Below are positions 37,821-48,644 of a stretch of DNA of 64,000 nucleotides, one piece after another (position 1 is the stretch's first letter; every line of letters starts with the position of its first letter). The position numbers were made by a program, and so were the translations under genes. Under the pieces are notes generated by a model that was not told the DNA's origin, did no database searches, and worked only from the letters and a program-made list of their open reading frames with translations. Source of the DNA: Anisus vortex (Eukaryota > Mollusca > Gastropoda > Planorbidae); NCBI GenBank assembly GCA_949126835.1, contig OX421506.1, positions 19,049,215 through 19,113,214 of the forward strand. Direction: 5' to 3'.

Positions 37821-38041
37821 ATAATGCCTCAAAAACAAAACAAAAGCGATTTCTGCTCTTACGTCCCCTTACATTGTTCAGGGGCAGACCGGGAGTGGGG
37901 GCGGGAGAGGCACATCAAAGGTTCTGTCCGTACACAAGCCAACCCAATCAACCAAAACCACAATACAAATATGGAAAGTCTTCAATAAATATAAAAGAAA
38001 CATTATTTTAAAGACAGTAAAACAACAGAGGAAACAAATAC

Positions 38042-38077
38042 CTTTGAAGATCTTTTCCTGCTTTTTTTCTTTTCCTC
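38042..38077 (-). CDS. Micro-exon 15 (36 nt)
   Basis: Acceptor ...tttgcctacag and donor gtattt. The phase-0 frame reads EEKKKSRKRSSK. All three frames are open here, so frame choice rests on its neighbours. Confidence 0.6.
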
Positions 38078-38589
38078 CTGTAGGCAAACAAGGATAGTCT
38101 TTTATTAGAATCATTGTAAAACAACGCTATTACTCTATCAAATAATATGGCACTTTTTATTAGTTCATAGCAAAATAGTATAATATCTTTATTAAATTTC
38201 TTTAGTGAAACAATATGAAAACTGTAGAACGGGATTTGGCAAAACTTTTAGTAAGCTATTGAGGAACAGTGAGTTTATCAAGTTCGTTTAGTTTGTTTGC
38301 AGCAATCTATAACAATAACATAATTATGAATTATTGAAATTATTAACTAATATATATATATATATAAAACTAATTATTGCAATTTTATTTTACCTATACA
38401 ATAATTATACTTGATAGGTTTTTTATGGACATTATGGAAATTTTTAATGAACTGAATGTGAAACTGTAAGGCAATAGTATACTTGGACATTAAATATGTG
38501 GACATGTAAAATACTTTCAGAAAAAAACTATTCCGTCTGTGTGAAAATAAAATTAAACAAATTAATTATTTTTTTTTAAAGCGTTCTGA

Positions 38590-38662
38590 ATGCCAATGAG
38601 GGCTGCATTATTATATCAGTTTCCCGTTTAGGCAGCGGGCCCAAGTTTGCCCACCCCTGATG
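38590..38662. mobile_element. hAT terminus fragment
   Basis: Ends aagtttgcccacccctg, a typical hAT 3' end. The opposite end is not found. Confidence 0.4.
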
Positions 38663-38899
38663 TAGAAAGATTAGAAATTATTTAACTTTATATAGATTGA
38701 TAGATCAATTGATAAATTGATAGATAGACAGACAAAATATTCAGACAGATCAAAGCGATACTTCCATGTTTTGTATAAGCAAATTCTACGATGCAAAATG
38801 GGTATAAGAGAAGCTGAGTAAATTTTAAAGTAATTTTTTTAAGAACTATCCACGAATATGGATCCAATTATACCACCTGTGATTTTTCGCTCTCTCTAG

Positions 38900-39003
38900 G
38901 TATCGCATCAGGCCTCCAAGACGCTAATGCCATTTCAGACTGTGTTATAAAAACAATAAACAACTATAGAGTAAATATAAAACAATACGTTGAAAGAGCT
39001 AAA
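38900..39003 (+). CDS. Candidate exon, flavoprotein-like, plus strand
   Basis: A pyrimidine tract ending gctctctctag precedes a 104-nt open segment, followed by donor gtaaga. After a split codon the peptide starts IASGLQDANAISDCVIK and ends QYVERAK. If the previous exon ends in G, the start reads GIASGLQDA, resembling the GxxxGLxDA stretch near the FAD in PHBH-fold monooxygenases (family knowledge; the match here is inference). It lies opposite to, and inside an intron of, the micro-exon gene. No partner exons were found, so a gene fragment or retrocopy piece is possible. Confidence 0.4.
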
Positions 39004-39116
39004 GTAAGATAAATAGATAGACTGTTGGATTATAATAAAGAAAATGATAATAGAAGCTGGGTAATGCATAGATAAACATGATCCACAACATATGGGAAGT
39101 AAGCACGATAGTAATA

Positions 39117-39210
39117 ATAATAATAATAATAATGATTATATAGCGCAAATCCTGTTGAGGACAGTTCTATGTGCTGACAACAGTTACAGAGTACAAACAA
39201 CGTAGAACAG
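39117..39210 (-). mobile_element. LINE 3' tail fragment
   Basis: An AAT repeat followed by gattatatagcgcaaatcc mirrors the 3' end of the LINE at 36511. Confidence 0.55.
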
Positions 39211-39438
39211 ATAAAAATGTAGATATGTACAGCATGCTACTGGAATAGGATAGTATTAAGCCGGCTCCTGATATAATCAGTTTTAGATGTAATATATAAA
39301 TTCATAAATCGATTTACAGATTAAAAAAATAAAAATAAGAAAGATCAATAGATCAATAGATCATATAGTATTATAGAACAACAGAGCAAAAGACATATAG
39401 ATGATTAGATTGAATAGATAAAAATGATTATTAGATAT

Positions 39439-40112
39439 TGTTACGTCCACAATCCCCTTGTGGCCAGAGCTGTGTAGATCTTGCTGATAATTCTCGTTAG
39501 TCCTAGGGGAGACTTTAATTATTAGTATTTATGTTTCAGTATTACACGAACTCTTCTTATAGTCCTGGGCACAATTTCAGTATTTGTATTCCAACATTTC
39601 CTCTCTTGTAAATTATGGTAGTAGATAAATCTTATAGTAATGTATACAACACAATAGGATAGTAACTTGACAAAGAAGCTTCAGTGTAACTGTTGTTGAT
39701 AGTTTATTTCAGGTGGTATGTTCAATATATACAATATATCTATTATGTACAGTTAGAATAAAATAGTGCAAACACAAACGTTCAAAGGAACATATTTTGA
39801 AACTCTCTGTCTTTCAGACAAAACAAATCATTAAATACTATCCGAGTGGTGCAAGGGATAGACCCATTACCAGTAGGGGTGAAAATCATGGTATCATTAC
39901 AAAACTCATAACAAAAACGATAGGAACTTCCCCTATTAAATAATGAGTCGTTCCCAGACTCTGAGAATTTGAGATCAACACAGAATCCCAGCATTACCTA
40001 GAACCTTTCGTTTTCCTACTAAACGTCCTCATATCGCGTGTAGTAAGAAAAGAGAGAGAGAGGAGAATAAACATTGCGTGTTCCAATTCTTGGAAAAACA
40101 ATATACATGACA
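39439..40112 (-). repeat. 3' LTR of element 2
   Basis: Second copy of the 674-bp repeat, flanked on the left by atat, matching the base pairs after the other LTR. Confidence 0.92.
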
Positions 40113-40123
40113 CGCCCCCACCC
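40113..40123 (-). promoter_or_regulatory. Polypurine tract, element 2
   Basis: Minus-sense GGGTGGGGGCG abuts the 3' LTR start TGTCA, the expected place for the plus-strand primer. Confidence 0.75.
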
Positions 40124-41354
40124 AATGAAAGAAATAATGTACCATAATTACCCAAGTAATACTCAACATGGTACATTTTTCGTACTTAACACTATCGTTT
40201 TAATAACCAACAATCAATGGAAGATTATTAGACAATTTAAGCAAACATGGCTCACTGGCACAACTAAATTATAAAAAGTGTCACTACCCAATGGTAATTG
40301 TGATTATAACGTGATGGACAAATATTTCACCGTTAGTATTAATATTAACTAGTGTCTCAACAAGTACAAATAATTCAAAAATATTCTAGTCATTCTTATT
40401 TTAACTATGTACAGTTGTGTGGATTTCCACCAAAATTTGCAAAAAGTCTTAATCTATTTAAACAAATATAACATTGCTCAAACTCTGTCAATTTTCAACA
40501 GTTTACTTCTAATATACAAACCAAAAGATAAGTAATACATAACTCGAATCAAACTATAGGTTACTTCCCCTTTAAATTACAGTGTCAACTTGACATTAAC
40601 AGGGTGCATACCTAAGATGATGATACTTCCCCTTTTCTCAAATATGAGGAGAAAATACGCTCTAGTTACGATTACTACAGTAATCTCAATATTAAAATGT
40701 AATCCACTATTATGCGTTCTTGGCAAATTTGAAAGTTTAATATAAAAGATTGTTCAGGGTTGAATGAGTGCTCACCTTTAGGTACCTTTGTTTCCCTCCA
40801 TTCCCGGATATATGGAATATATAACAACCTATATACAACATAGTGAATATCCACTAGTTTTTCCCATTCTATTACCATGATATAACAATTTAGCAATAGT
40901 TTTCCAATATTATCTATTAATTTATACCAATTAAGATTACATCTCTTTCTAAGATAAAAATTGTACATATTATTATTTAGTTCCATTCATTAACTAAAAT
41001 AAAACAAGCTAATAAATCAATTAGCTTAAAGTTTCCCACTTAATTGCATGTGATGACAATTACTTTTATCCATCCATATTAAGTAAATACGTGCATATTA
41101 TATATTTATTGCATCATGCATCAACATTTAAATGGAATTTCTTTTCCATAATCAAATGAATTTAAAATATATCAGAACATCAATATAATACATGATTATA
41201 AAAATTATTAATACTTTCAAAAGACTTGACTTCTATATGATACAAGTATTCTATAGGTATTCCATAATCAAAATTCAAACGAATGATAGGTTATCATGAC
41301 ACATTCTTAATGAATAAGTGAGATGATCTGAAAAAGAAGTATAGGGTTATTCAG
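40124..41354 (-). other. 3' non-coding region of element 2
   Basis: About 1.2 kb, AT-rich, between the last coding remnant and the polypurine tract. The open frames in it resemble no retroelement domain. Confidence 0.6.
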
Positions 41355-41399
41355 TCAATCATGTAGCACCCGAGATAGAGTATCAGCTATGACCTTGTC
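41355..41399 (-). pseudogene. RNase H C-terminal remnant, element 2
   Basis: In another frame, overlapping the RT stub, the sequence reads DKVIADTLSRVLHD and then stops. IADTLSR matches the IADALSR-type tail that ends RNase H in Ty3/gypsy Pol. It follows the RT stub directly at a GACAAG repeat, so about 1.5-2 kb of RT and RNase H is missing (inference). A stop and the 3' UTR follow, showing that RNase H was the last Pol domain. Confidence 0.75.
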
Positions 41400-44300
41400 T
41401 CTATCTTGTCGATAATACGGGGAATGGGATACCAGTCGGTCTTTGTCAAATTACTTAATTTCCCAAAATCTCTATAAAACTGCAGTGTGTGGTCGGCTTT
41501 TGGTACCATCACACAGGGTGTAGACCATTTGCTATCACATTTTTCTCCTATGTCATCTTCTAACATATACTTTACATCTAATTTAATATGCTCAGGTCTG
41601 ATGGGGTCAAATGGATGCTGTTTAATAGATCTGGCACTATTGGTTAACACTACATCGTGCTCTATGACATGTGTCTTACTGGGAACATTTGTAAACATTG
41701 ACTTATCTTCATGTACCAGCTCAATAATCTTCTCCTTATCTTCGACCGGAAGATGTTCTAGCCTTGTATCTAAACTCTTAAGGGCATCTGTATTATTAAG
41801 TTTACTTTCTGCAAACTTATATTCTATCCTAGATAAATCCGTCGGGACTCTAGCTAATGAAATCATGGGGACCTCCCGTGGTTTACTCTTTTCCCTGGAA
41901 ACATAGGGCTTAAGTAAATTAATATGGCATACCCTCTGCTTTTGTCTCCGGTCAGGAGTCTTTATCAAATAATTGACCTCGCCAAGCTTTGACTCTATCT
42001 CATAGGGTCCACTAAACTTTGCACTTAAAGGCTGATTTTGCAAAGGTAGAAACACAAGAACTTTGTCACCTGGTGCAAAAGTTCTAGCTGTAGCTTTACG
42101 GTCATAGTTCTGTCTCATACGCTCCTGCATCTGTGGAAAATGAATCTTCACATGGTTAAAAGCATGATAAAGCCTATTTTTAAATTTATCTACATATGAC
42201 AAAAGTCCAATCGGTTCACTGTCCGTTAGCCAAGTTTCATGTAGAAGTTTCAACGGACCTCTGACTGAGTGTCCATACACAAGTTCGAATGGGCTAAACC
42301 CCAGGGATTCCTGAGTGGCCTCCCTTGCAGCGAACAGTACATAAGGCACACCCTTATCCCAGTCTTTCTCGTTTTCATAACAGTACTTTTTAAGCATCGA
42401 TTTTAATGTCTGATGAAACCTTTCCAGAGCTCCCTGGCTCTCAGGATGATAGGCACTTGATAGCCTATGGCTTATCCCTAATTGTTCCATGACTTGTTTG
42501 AAAATGTTCGAAGTAAAGTTAGTCCCCTGGTCGGACTGTACTGTCTTCGGTAGGCCATAACGTGTGAAGAAATTTGTCAGGGCGTCTACCACCTTCACTG
42601 TTGTTATGTTCCGCAACGGAATGGCTTCCGGGAAGCGAGTGGATGAACACATGACTGTGAGCAGGTATTGAAAACCGGCTTTTGTTTTCGGCAACGGGCC
42701 CACGCAATCAATGAGTATATGACTGAATGGTTCGTCGAACGCTGGTATCGGCTGGAGTGGAGCGACAGGAATTCGTTGGTTAGGACGTCCTACCATTTGG
42801 CATACGTGGCAAGTCTTGCAGTATTGTTCGACATCTCTTCTCAGTCCTGGCCAGTAGAAGTAAGGGAGGATACGGTGGTGCGTTTTTCGGACTCCCATGT
42901 GACCAGCGAAAGGAAGATCATGCGCCATACGCAGTATATCTTGACGATAGCACTTAGGTATTACAATCTGGTGAATACTGTCCCACTCGTTTGTACCTGA
43001 GTTGAGCGGTTTCGACTTTCTCATCAATACTTCATCTTTCATGTAGAAACATTCCGCCATTGCATCTGCAGTCTTTTCGTCAACAGCTTTCATTCTGAGT
43101 TGCATTATTACTTCGTCATTCAATTGTTCTTTCACCAATTTCTGCTTTGGTGACAAAATGTTATCGTTCTCTGTTGCATCACCAGTTGTTAGTTCAGCAA
43201 AGAACGTAGCACTTAAATCGATGTCAGGTGTTTCTGTTATCACTGTTTCATTCGCATGTGTGTCTTCAGAACAGACAAACACATCTTTCGTTGCACTACA
43301 CGGCGTAGCAGGAGTCTTTACCGACTTCTTTTTCTGCATTGCTCTTGTCAGTGCACATGTTGGGCGTTCATTGGCAGGACGTAGGTTTTTGTCCTCCGCC
43401 ATCTTTGTCTCCAACACTTTAACCATGGGCTCGACAGTGACTCTGCCGCCCATAATGTCATTTCCTAATATCATGGAAACGCCTTTGACGGGTAGTGCGC
43501 GCCACACTCCCACTACGATGTTACCTGTAAAAATATCCGACTCGAGTTTTATTCTGTGCAGTGGAGCTTCCACAGCCTCCATACTAGCACCTCTCAGCAC
43601 AACAGACTCACCGGTACTGGTGGCATCTGTTAACGGCACACTGCCCTCCAGGATCACGCTGACAGCAGAGCCCGTGTCACGTAATATCTGTATTTTCTTC
43701 TTGCTGAGTACATCGACTTCTGTCGACACTGTCCCCTCGTAGACAAAGGGTCGAAAATCGGATAGGTCGTCCTCTTCCGGGACTTCAGGAACCATCTGTT
43801 CCTCACGGCCATCTGAAAACATAATAGATTGAGTACAGCTATTCTCTTTTACCTTAGATAGACTGTTCTCAAAAACCATCGACTCCACAACTATGGGCGA
43901 TGCCGGCCGCATTTCTTTTGAGTTTCTTGACCCTGTGTTGCACACTTCTTCTGTCTGCTTGCTGTCTTTCTGCACTCTGGCACAGTGTAGAATAGCACCT
44001 TGCTTCTTGGTAAGGATCCAACAATCTTTCTTCATGTGGCCCTCTTTCTTGCAATTGAAACATACCACCTTTGCTTTATTTACATCTGTCTGCTTCCTGA
44101 AATGAACTAAGTTACTATTATTATTTACACCACTGTTCTTATTATTGTTTTCACTTGTCTCTTTTGGTTTACTAGCCTCCTTGGACTCTGGTTTGTGCAC
44201 TTTGGGTTTGTCAGCATAATATGGCTTTATGCTGGCGTGAATTATGGCATAGTTATCTGCCAATCTAGCAGCTTCATGCACATCTTCAACCCCTCGGTCT

Positions 44301-45202
44301 GAGATGTGAGTTTTAATATCCACTCGAATACAATCATTGAATTCCTCAAACAATATTAGGTTCTTGAGTTTATCAAACTCACTTACATTCTGTGACCTTA
44401 GCCACTGTTCTAACATTTTCTCCTTTTGTCTCAAAAAGTCTACATGAGTTTGATCATATGCCTTCTTTCTGTCTCTAAATAGCTTTCTATATTTTTCTGG
44501 TGTCAGGGAATAACTTTTCAGCACCCTATCTTTGATTACTTCATAGTCATTTATTTCCTCGGGTGTTAAACTCAACACTACGTCCAATGCTTTTCCTTTG
44601 TTGAGAGTTGACCTTAACAATAAAGCCATCTTATCATCAGGGAACTGATAATCTACAGCTATCCTCTCAAAAAGCAAAAAGAAATCTTGAACATCTTCTT
44701 CTCTGAATATAGGCAAGTGTTGCTTCATTGCGCTAATATCCATACCGTTGCTGTCCCTACGATGGTCAGGTCTGTTCATGCGTGCCATCTCTATCCTTTC
44801 TCTGCTTTCAATTTCTATCCTAATTCTTTCCAATTCTCTCCTTTCCATACTTTCTAATTCCATTCTCTTCATAGCTAATTGGAATTTTAGGTTTTCACTC
44901 AACCCTTCATCTTCATCATTGTTTGATGATCTAGATGACATATTTCTTACCTCGTCTCCGTGGGCAATTACCTCGCCCCCACTGGGAGCTACATAACCTT
45001 CATTGATATCGTTCTGTCCCACTTCAACTACACTACCAGTGTTCATGGCATTCTGCCGGTCCAAACATGTCATAATTTCTTTGGTCAAACGATTACGATT
45101 AGGTCTTGCCTGTCCTGCCTCAATCCCAAAGGACTCAGCTAATTCTTTTAGTTCAGCAAATGACATGGCATTAAGTTCCTCACTTGATATATTCGAAGCC
45201 AT
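41387..45202 (-). CDS. Gag-protease-integrase-(RT start) polyprotein, element 2
   Basis: 1271 residues. Order: a SAP-like N-terminus (about 12-48), an E/R coiled coil (105-145), SCAN-like capsid (about 165-320), a CCHC knuckle (C381, C384, H389, C394), and a retropepsin with DTG at 509-511 and ILGND near 578. The integrase has a zinc finger (H761, H768, C798, C801) and a catalytic triad D832, D891, E927; the last two are exactly 35 residues apart (D,D35E). A GPY/F module follows at G1065-P-Y. From about 1190 comes the RT N-terminus (SKWSTPCVMVPKAD, then YPIPRIIDKI), after which the frame runs into a stop. The ATG is taken because it lies shortly downstream of the 5' LTR and PBS and opens the SAP-like region. 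Gag, protease and integrase look intact; RT is truncated, so replication would require help. Confidence 0.93.
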   Translation of the reverse strand: MASNISSEELNAMSFAELKELAESFGIEAGQARPNRNRLTKEIMTCLDRQNAMNTGSVVEVGQNDINEGYVAPSGGEVIAHGDEVRNMSSRSSNNDEDEGLSENLKFQLAMKRMELESMERRELERIRIEIESRERIEMARMNRPDHRRDSNGMDISAMKQHLPIFREEDVQDFFLLFERIAVDYQFPDDKMALLLRSTLNKGKALDVVLSLTPEEINDYEVIKDRVLKSYSLTPEKYRKLFRDRKKAYDQTHVDFLRQKEKMLEQWLRSQNVSEFDKLKNLILFEEFNDCIRVDIKTHISDRGVEDVHEAARLADNYAIIHASIKPYYADKPKVHKPESKEASKPKETSENNNKNSGVNNNSNLVHFRKQTDVNKAKVVCFNCKKEGHMKKDCWILTKKQGAILHCARVQKDSKQTEEVCNTGSRNSKEMRPASPIVVESMVFENSLSKVKENSCTQSIMFSDGREEQMVPEVPEEDDLSDFRPFVYEGTVSTEVDVLSKKKIQILRDTGSAVSVILEGSVPLTDATSTGESVVLRGASMEAVEAPLHRIKLESDIFTGNIVVGVWRALPVKGVSMILGNDIMGGRVTVEPMVKVLETKMAEDKNLRPANERPTCALTRAMQKKKSVKTPATPCSATKDVFVCSEDTHANETVITETPDIDLSATFFAELTTGDATENDNILSPKQKLVKEQLNDEVIMQLRMKAVDEKTADAMAECFYMKDEVLMRKSKPLNSGTNEWDSIHQIVIPKCYRQDILRMAHDLPFAGHMGVRKTHHRILPYFYWPGLRRDVEQYCKTCHVCQMVGRPNQRIPVAPLQPIPAFDEPFSHILIDCVGPLPKTKAGFQYLLTVMCSSTRFPEAIPLRNITTVKVVDALTNFFTRYGLPKTVQSDQGTNFTSNIFKQVMEQLGISHRLSSAYHPESQGALERFHQTLKSMLKKYCYENEKDWDKGVPYVLFAAREATQESLGFSPFELVYGHSVRGPLKLLHETWLTDSEPIGLLSYVDKFKNRLYHAFNHVKIHFPQMQERMRQNYDRKATARTFAPGDKVLVFLPLQNQPLSAKFSGPYEIESKLGEVNYLIKTPDRRQKQRVCHINLLKPYVSREKSKPREVPMISLARVPTDLSRIEYKFAESKLNNTDALKSLDTRLEHLPVEDKEKIIELVHEDKSMFTNVPSKTHVIEHDVVLTNSARSIKQHPFDPIRPEHIKLDVKYMLEDDIGEKCDSKWSTPCVMVPKADHTLQFYRDFGKLSNLTKTDWYPIPRIIDKIETRS

Positions 45203-45390
45203 AGTATAGCGTTCGAAATATTTGTTATAGTAGAGTAGTATATATTGTATAATAAAATATAAAGTTCCAACTTACGATTTGTCCAGAAATTTGCACAATA
45301 TAATATTAAACACTTCGTGGAATCTTCACACTTCCCAAGGAATAAAAACGCAAACCAGTTCTCTCCTCTTTTTAAAAAGAATAGTTTCAC

Positions 45391-45408
45391 ATCCCGGACG
45401 AGCCCCCA
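45391..45408 (-). promoter_or_regulatory. tRNA-Pro primer binding site, element 2
   Basis: Minus-sense TGGGGGCTCGTCCGGGAT a few bases inside the 5' LTR. This is the sequence used by tRNA-Pro-primed retroelements such as MLV (established knowledge). Confidence 0.88.
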
Positions 45409-45413
45409 AATTT

Positions 45414-46087
45414 TGTTACGTCCACAATCCCCTTGTGGCCAGAGCTGTGTAGATCTTGCTGATAATTCTCGTTAGTCCTAGGGGAGACTTTAATTATTAG
45501 TATTTATGTTTCAGTATTACACGAACTCTTCTTATAGTCCTGGGCACAATTTCAGTATTTGTATTCCAACATTTCCTCTCTTGTAAATTATGGTAGTAGA
45601 TAAATCTTATAGTAATGTATACAACACAATAGGATAGTAACTTGACAAAGAAGCTTCAGTGTAACTGTTGTTGATAGTTTATTTCAGGTGGTATGTTCAA
45701 TATATACAATATATCTATTATGTACAGTTAGAATAAAATAGTGCAAACACAAACGTTCAAAGGAACATATTTTGAAACTCTCTGTCTTTCAGACAAAACA
45801 AATCATTAAATACTATCCGAGTGGTGCAAGGGATAGACCCATTACCAGTAGGGGTGAAAATCATGGTATCATTACAAAACTCATAACAAAAACGATAGGA
45901 ACTTCCCCTATTAAATAATGAGTCGTTCCCAGACTCTGAGAATTTGAGATCAACACAGAATCCCAGCATTACCTAGAACCTTTCGTTTTCCTACTAAACG
46001 TCCTCATATCGCGTGTAGTAAGAAAAGAGAGAGAGAGGAGAATAAACATTGCGTGTTCCAATTCTTGGAAAAACAATATACATGACA
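45414..46087 (-). repeat. 5' LTR of element 2
   Basis: In element sense it starts TGTCATG and ends CGTAACA. Line-by-line comparison with the other LTR shows no difference, implying very recent insertion. Confidence 0.92.
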
Positions 46088-46822
46088 ATATATAGATACA
46101 CAGATACAAATATCATTGGGTTAAAAATGATTAGATAAATATATCAATAGACCAAAAAGATAATTGGATAAATAGTTTAATTGATAGATACATAAAACAT
46201 ATATACATAAAAAAAGATAAATAAATTAAAAAGCATTCATAACAATAAAATAGTTGAATAGATAAATATATTATAAATAACTAAATAACGAGGCAGAAAG
46301 ATAGCCATAGATTTCATAGATTAAGAAATGGTTAGATAAATGATAGATAAATAAATCGAATTTTATTCGGAACTATAGTTTGCATTTTTAGTAAAGGTTG
46401 TATCTAAATGATTGTCAAATTAAATTACGATCAGAATTGTACTATATTTAAATACTTTATATTAACTGTGACAGACATTATCTATAGGGATATTTATATT
46501 GGGATAACACAATTTTGAAAGGCTAATTGACACACTTGCTGTCTTTCTATGCAGCTGAAAATTGGCACATAGACGTGAAGCCAATGTCAACACACTTTAT
46601 TAAATTTTCACCCCTTCCTCATTATAGTTTATGGTGCGCGTTGATGCAAATTTTTAAAAACGCTTCAATTGTTTTTTGTGTTTTAGTCCAACGCCTCGCA
46701 ACGCTTGTTAGATGGTGTATAAAAAAATTGAACGCGCAGTTCCTAAACCATGAAAATAGGGCTGCAGCGTCAAGTTGTTTTTAAAACATATAACACACAA
46801 TAAAAATGGTTTCAAGCCTTAC
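46088..46822. other. Intron 14 sequence, no feature seen
   Basis: AT-rich, with aga-ta type simple sequence just after the LTR. Confidence 0.5.
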
Positions 46823-46873
46823 GTCTTGTGACTCCAATAATTCGTCCAATGGATCAACATGTTTTTCAATTGG
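46823..46873 (-). CDS. Micro-exon 14 (51 nt)
   Basis: Acceptor ...caatgaacag and donor gtaagg. The phase-0 frame reads PIEKHVDPLDELLESQD, an acidic stretch. The following intron (8.7 kb) contains the complete LTR element at 39439-46087. Confidence 0.75.
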
Positions 46874-46929
46874 CTGTTCATTGATAATTTCAAAAAGTAA
46901 TCAATGAAAATAAAAGATCATGCATCGTA

Positions 46930-47385
46930 GGGAAGTATCATGAATTTATATATATATATAAATATGTGTGTGTGTGTGTATGTGTGTGTGTGTGTTTATA
47001 TGTGTATGTGTAGACATAAATTTCATGCATTATCCAATAAGCTTAATGTATAATCATAGGCACATGCTTAGATATAATAAATGTAAAGTATATAAAGATA
47101 TAAAGACAAAAATATATAAAGATATAAAGATATAAAGACATAAAGACATAAATATATAAAGATGTAAAGTATATAAAGATATAAAGACAAAAATATATAA
47201 AGATATAAAGATATCAAAACATAAAGACATAAAATCGTAAAGATATAGAGAAATAAAAAACATAAAAATATAAAGACATAAAGATAAAGACATTGAGACA
47301 TAAAGATATAAAGACCAAAAAAAGATATCAAGTTATAAAGACATAAAGACATAAAGCAATAAAGATATAAAGATATAGGCATATA
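46930..47385. repeat. GT and ATAAAGA(Y) simple repeats
   Basis: GT repeats at 46965-46995, then degenerate ataaagatataaagac units to 47385. Minus ORFs here are low complexity. Confidence 0.8.
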
Positions 47386-47435
47386 TGGACATATTTATTG
47401 AGTGTAGGACAGATAAGAAATATTTTAAGACTGAC

Positions 47436-47498
47436 GTGAGTAGTTGTCACAGTTCCTATTCTAGTAGTCTTTCTATGCTCCCTTTTCTTTTCCTGCAA
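47436..47498 (-). CDS. Micro-exon 13 (63 nt)
   Basis: Acceptor ...tattttacag and donor gtcagt. The phase-0 frame is open, starting LQEKKREHRKTTR and ending GTVTTTH. The basic/Thr-rich composition contrasts with the simple repeats around it. Confidence 0.75.
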
Positions 47499-47819
47499 CT
47501 GTAAAATAAGGATATAGTTAGCGAGATAAACTTGGAGAGACAAGAGAAAGGCTAATAGATGGAAGGATATAGAGATGAATAGATAGACGGATAGAAAAAT
47601 AAATATAAAGAGAAAAATTGATGAATAGTCATTTAGATACACAGGCATGTAGATACAGACATGAATGGATAGAGGGACAGATGTTTACATATCTATTATA
47701 ATCTACTTGTAGATAGAACGGAGAAAACAAAAATCAATTGAATGCTGGATGGACAACAGATAGACAAACATACACATAGTTTGATTGACAGACAAGCATA
47801 AAGGTAGAAAGAGAAACAT

Positions 47820-47872
47820 TAGATATATATATATATATTTATTTATGTATTTATTTATAGATAGATAAATAT

Positions 47873-47903
<31 letters not shown>

Positions 47904-48205
47904 GACAAACACATAGACGGATATAGAAACATATATAGATGGACAGATTGATAGACTGACAGATAGATAGAATGATTGATTCAGAGATATATGTAATAAC
48001 AAGATACAAAGATAGGTAGATAAATAGATGTATAGTTATAAAGATATATTATATAGATTTAGATAGATAGTTAAATAGGTAAAGAGTAAAAACACACACC
48101 GATATACATATATATATAAGATGAGAGAGAGAGAAATAGATTGATAGATAACAGGACAGATAGATTGATAGATAAATCGATATATAGATATATATAGATA
48201 TATAG
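47820..48205. repeat. GATA-rich simple repeat
   Basis: gata/tata runs between micro-exons 13 and 12. Confidence 0.85.
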
Positions 48206-48223
48206 ATATAAATTTAAACTTAC

Positions 48224-48249
48224 AGGACTTGCACTGTCTTGGATTCTAT
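48224..48249 (-). CDS. Micro-exon 12 (26 nt, phase switch)
   Basis: Acceptor ...cacattaaag and donor gtaagt. The two bases completing the split codon plus eight codons (RIQDSASP) take the frame from a phase-1 to a phase-0 intron. It is the only exon not divisible by three. It lies exactly where upstream phase-1 exons meet downstream phase-0 exons. Confidence 0.7.
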
Positions 48250-48489
48250 CTTTAATGTGAGATAAAGCAAAAAAAAAAATAACAAAGCTACACACATATA
48301 TACATATCTACAAAAATGTATCCTGTATTTTCTTCAATATACACCATCGCTGCAACCATATAATACAGTTGAGGCCCGAATGCTGAGAGGGCTATAGTAA
48401 TGATGCATTCCACAACTACCCCGCTACTGCAAACGAGGGTATGTTTTGACAATAATAAGGTTGAGCAGGCTGTTGGCACACCGCTGAGT

Positions 48490-48532
48490 TAAATTTGAAA
48501 ATCCTACGTTCGTACATTTTTATCAAAAGGTT
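48490..48532. mobile_element. hAT terminus fragment
   Basis: atcaaaaggttgccgatccc then tg matches the 3' end of the MITE at 62231-62437. The other end is not identified. Confidence 0.45.
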
Positions 48533-48644
48533 GCCGATCCCTGCTGAAAGCCTCCTTTAAAAAAAAATCTTTGGTATCGGCCCCAACAACAAAAGAAAGC
48601 CTGGCCGAGGCCCGATCCTCTTGGCGCAACCTAACCATCACTTG

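Larger units (their letters stand above)
39439..46087 (-). mobile_element. LTR retrotransposon 2, Gmr1-like Ty3/gypsy, internally deleted
   Basis: Two 674-bp LTRs, identical as far as I can read, flanked by the 4-bp repeat atat. A tRNA-Pro PBS and a polypurine tract are present. Coding order is Gag, protease, integrase, then the beginning of reverse transcriptase. Integrase before RT is the Ty1/copia-like order known in the Gmr1-like lineage of Ty3/gypsy elements. Most of RT and RNase H has been deleted. The element sits in sense orientation in intron 14 of the micro-exon gene. Confidence 0.92.

Noticed and set aside
42668..43742. Plus-strand ORFs of 110 and 194 codons
   Set aside because: Antisense shadows of the retrotransposon polyprotein.
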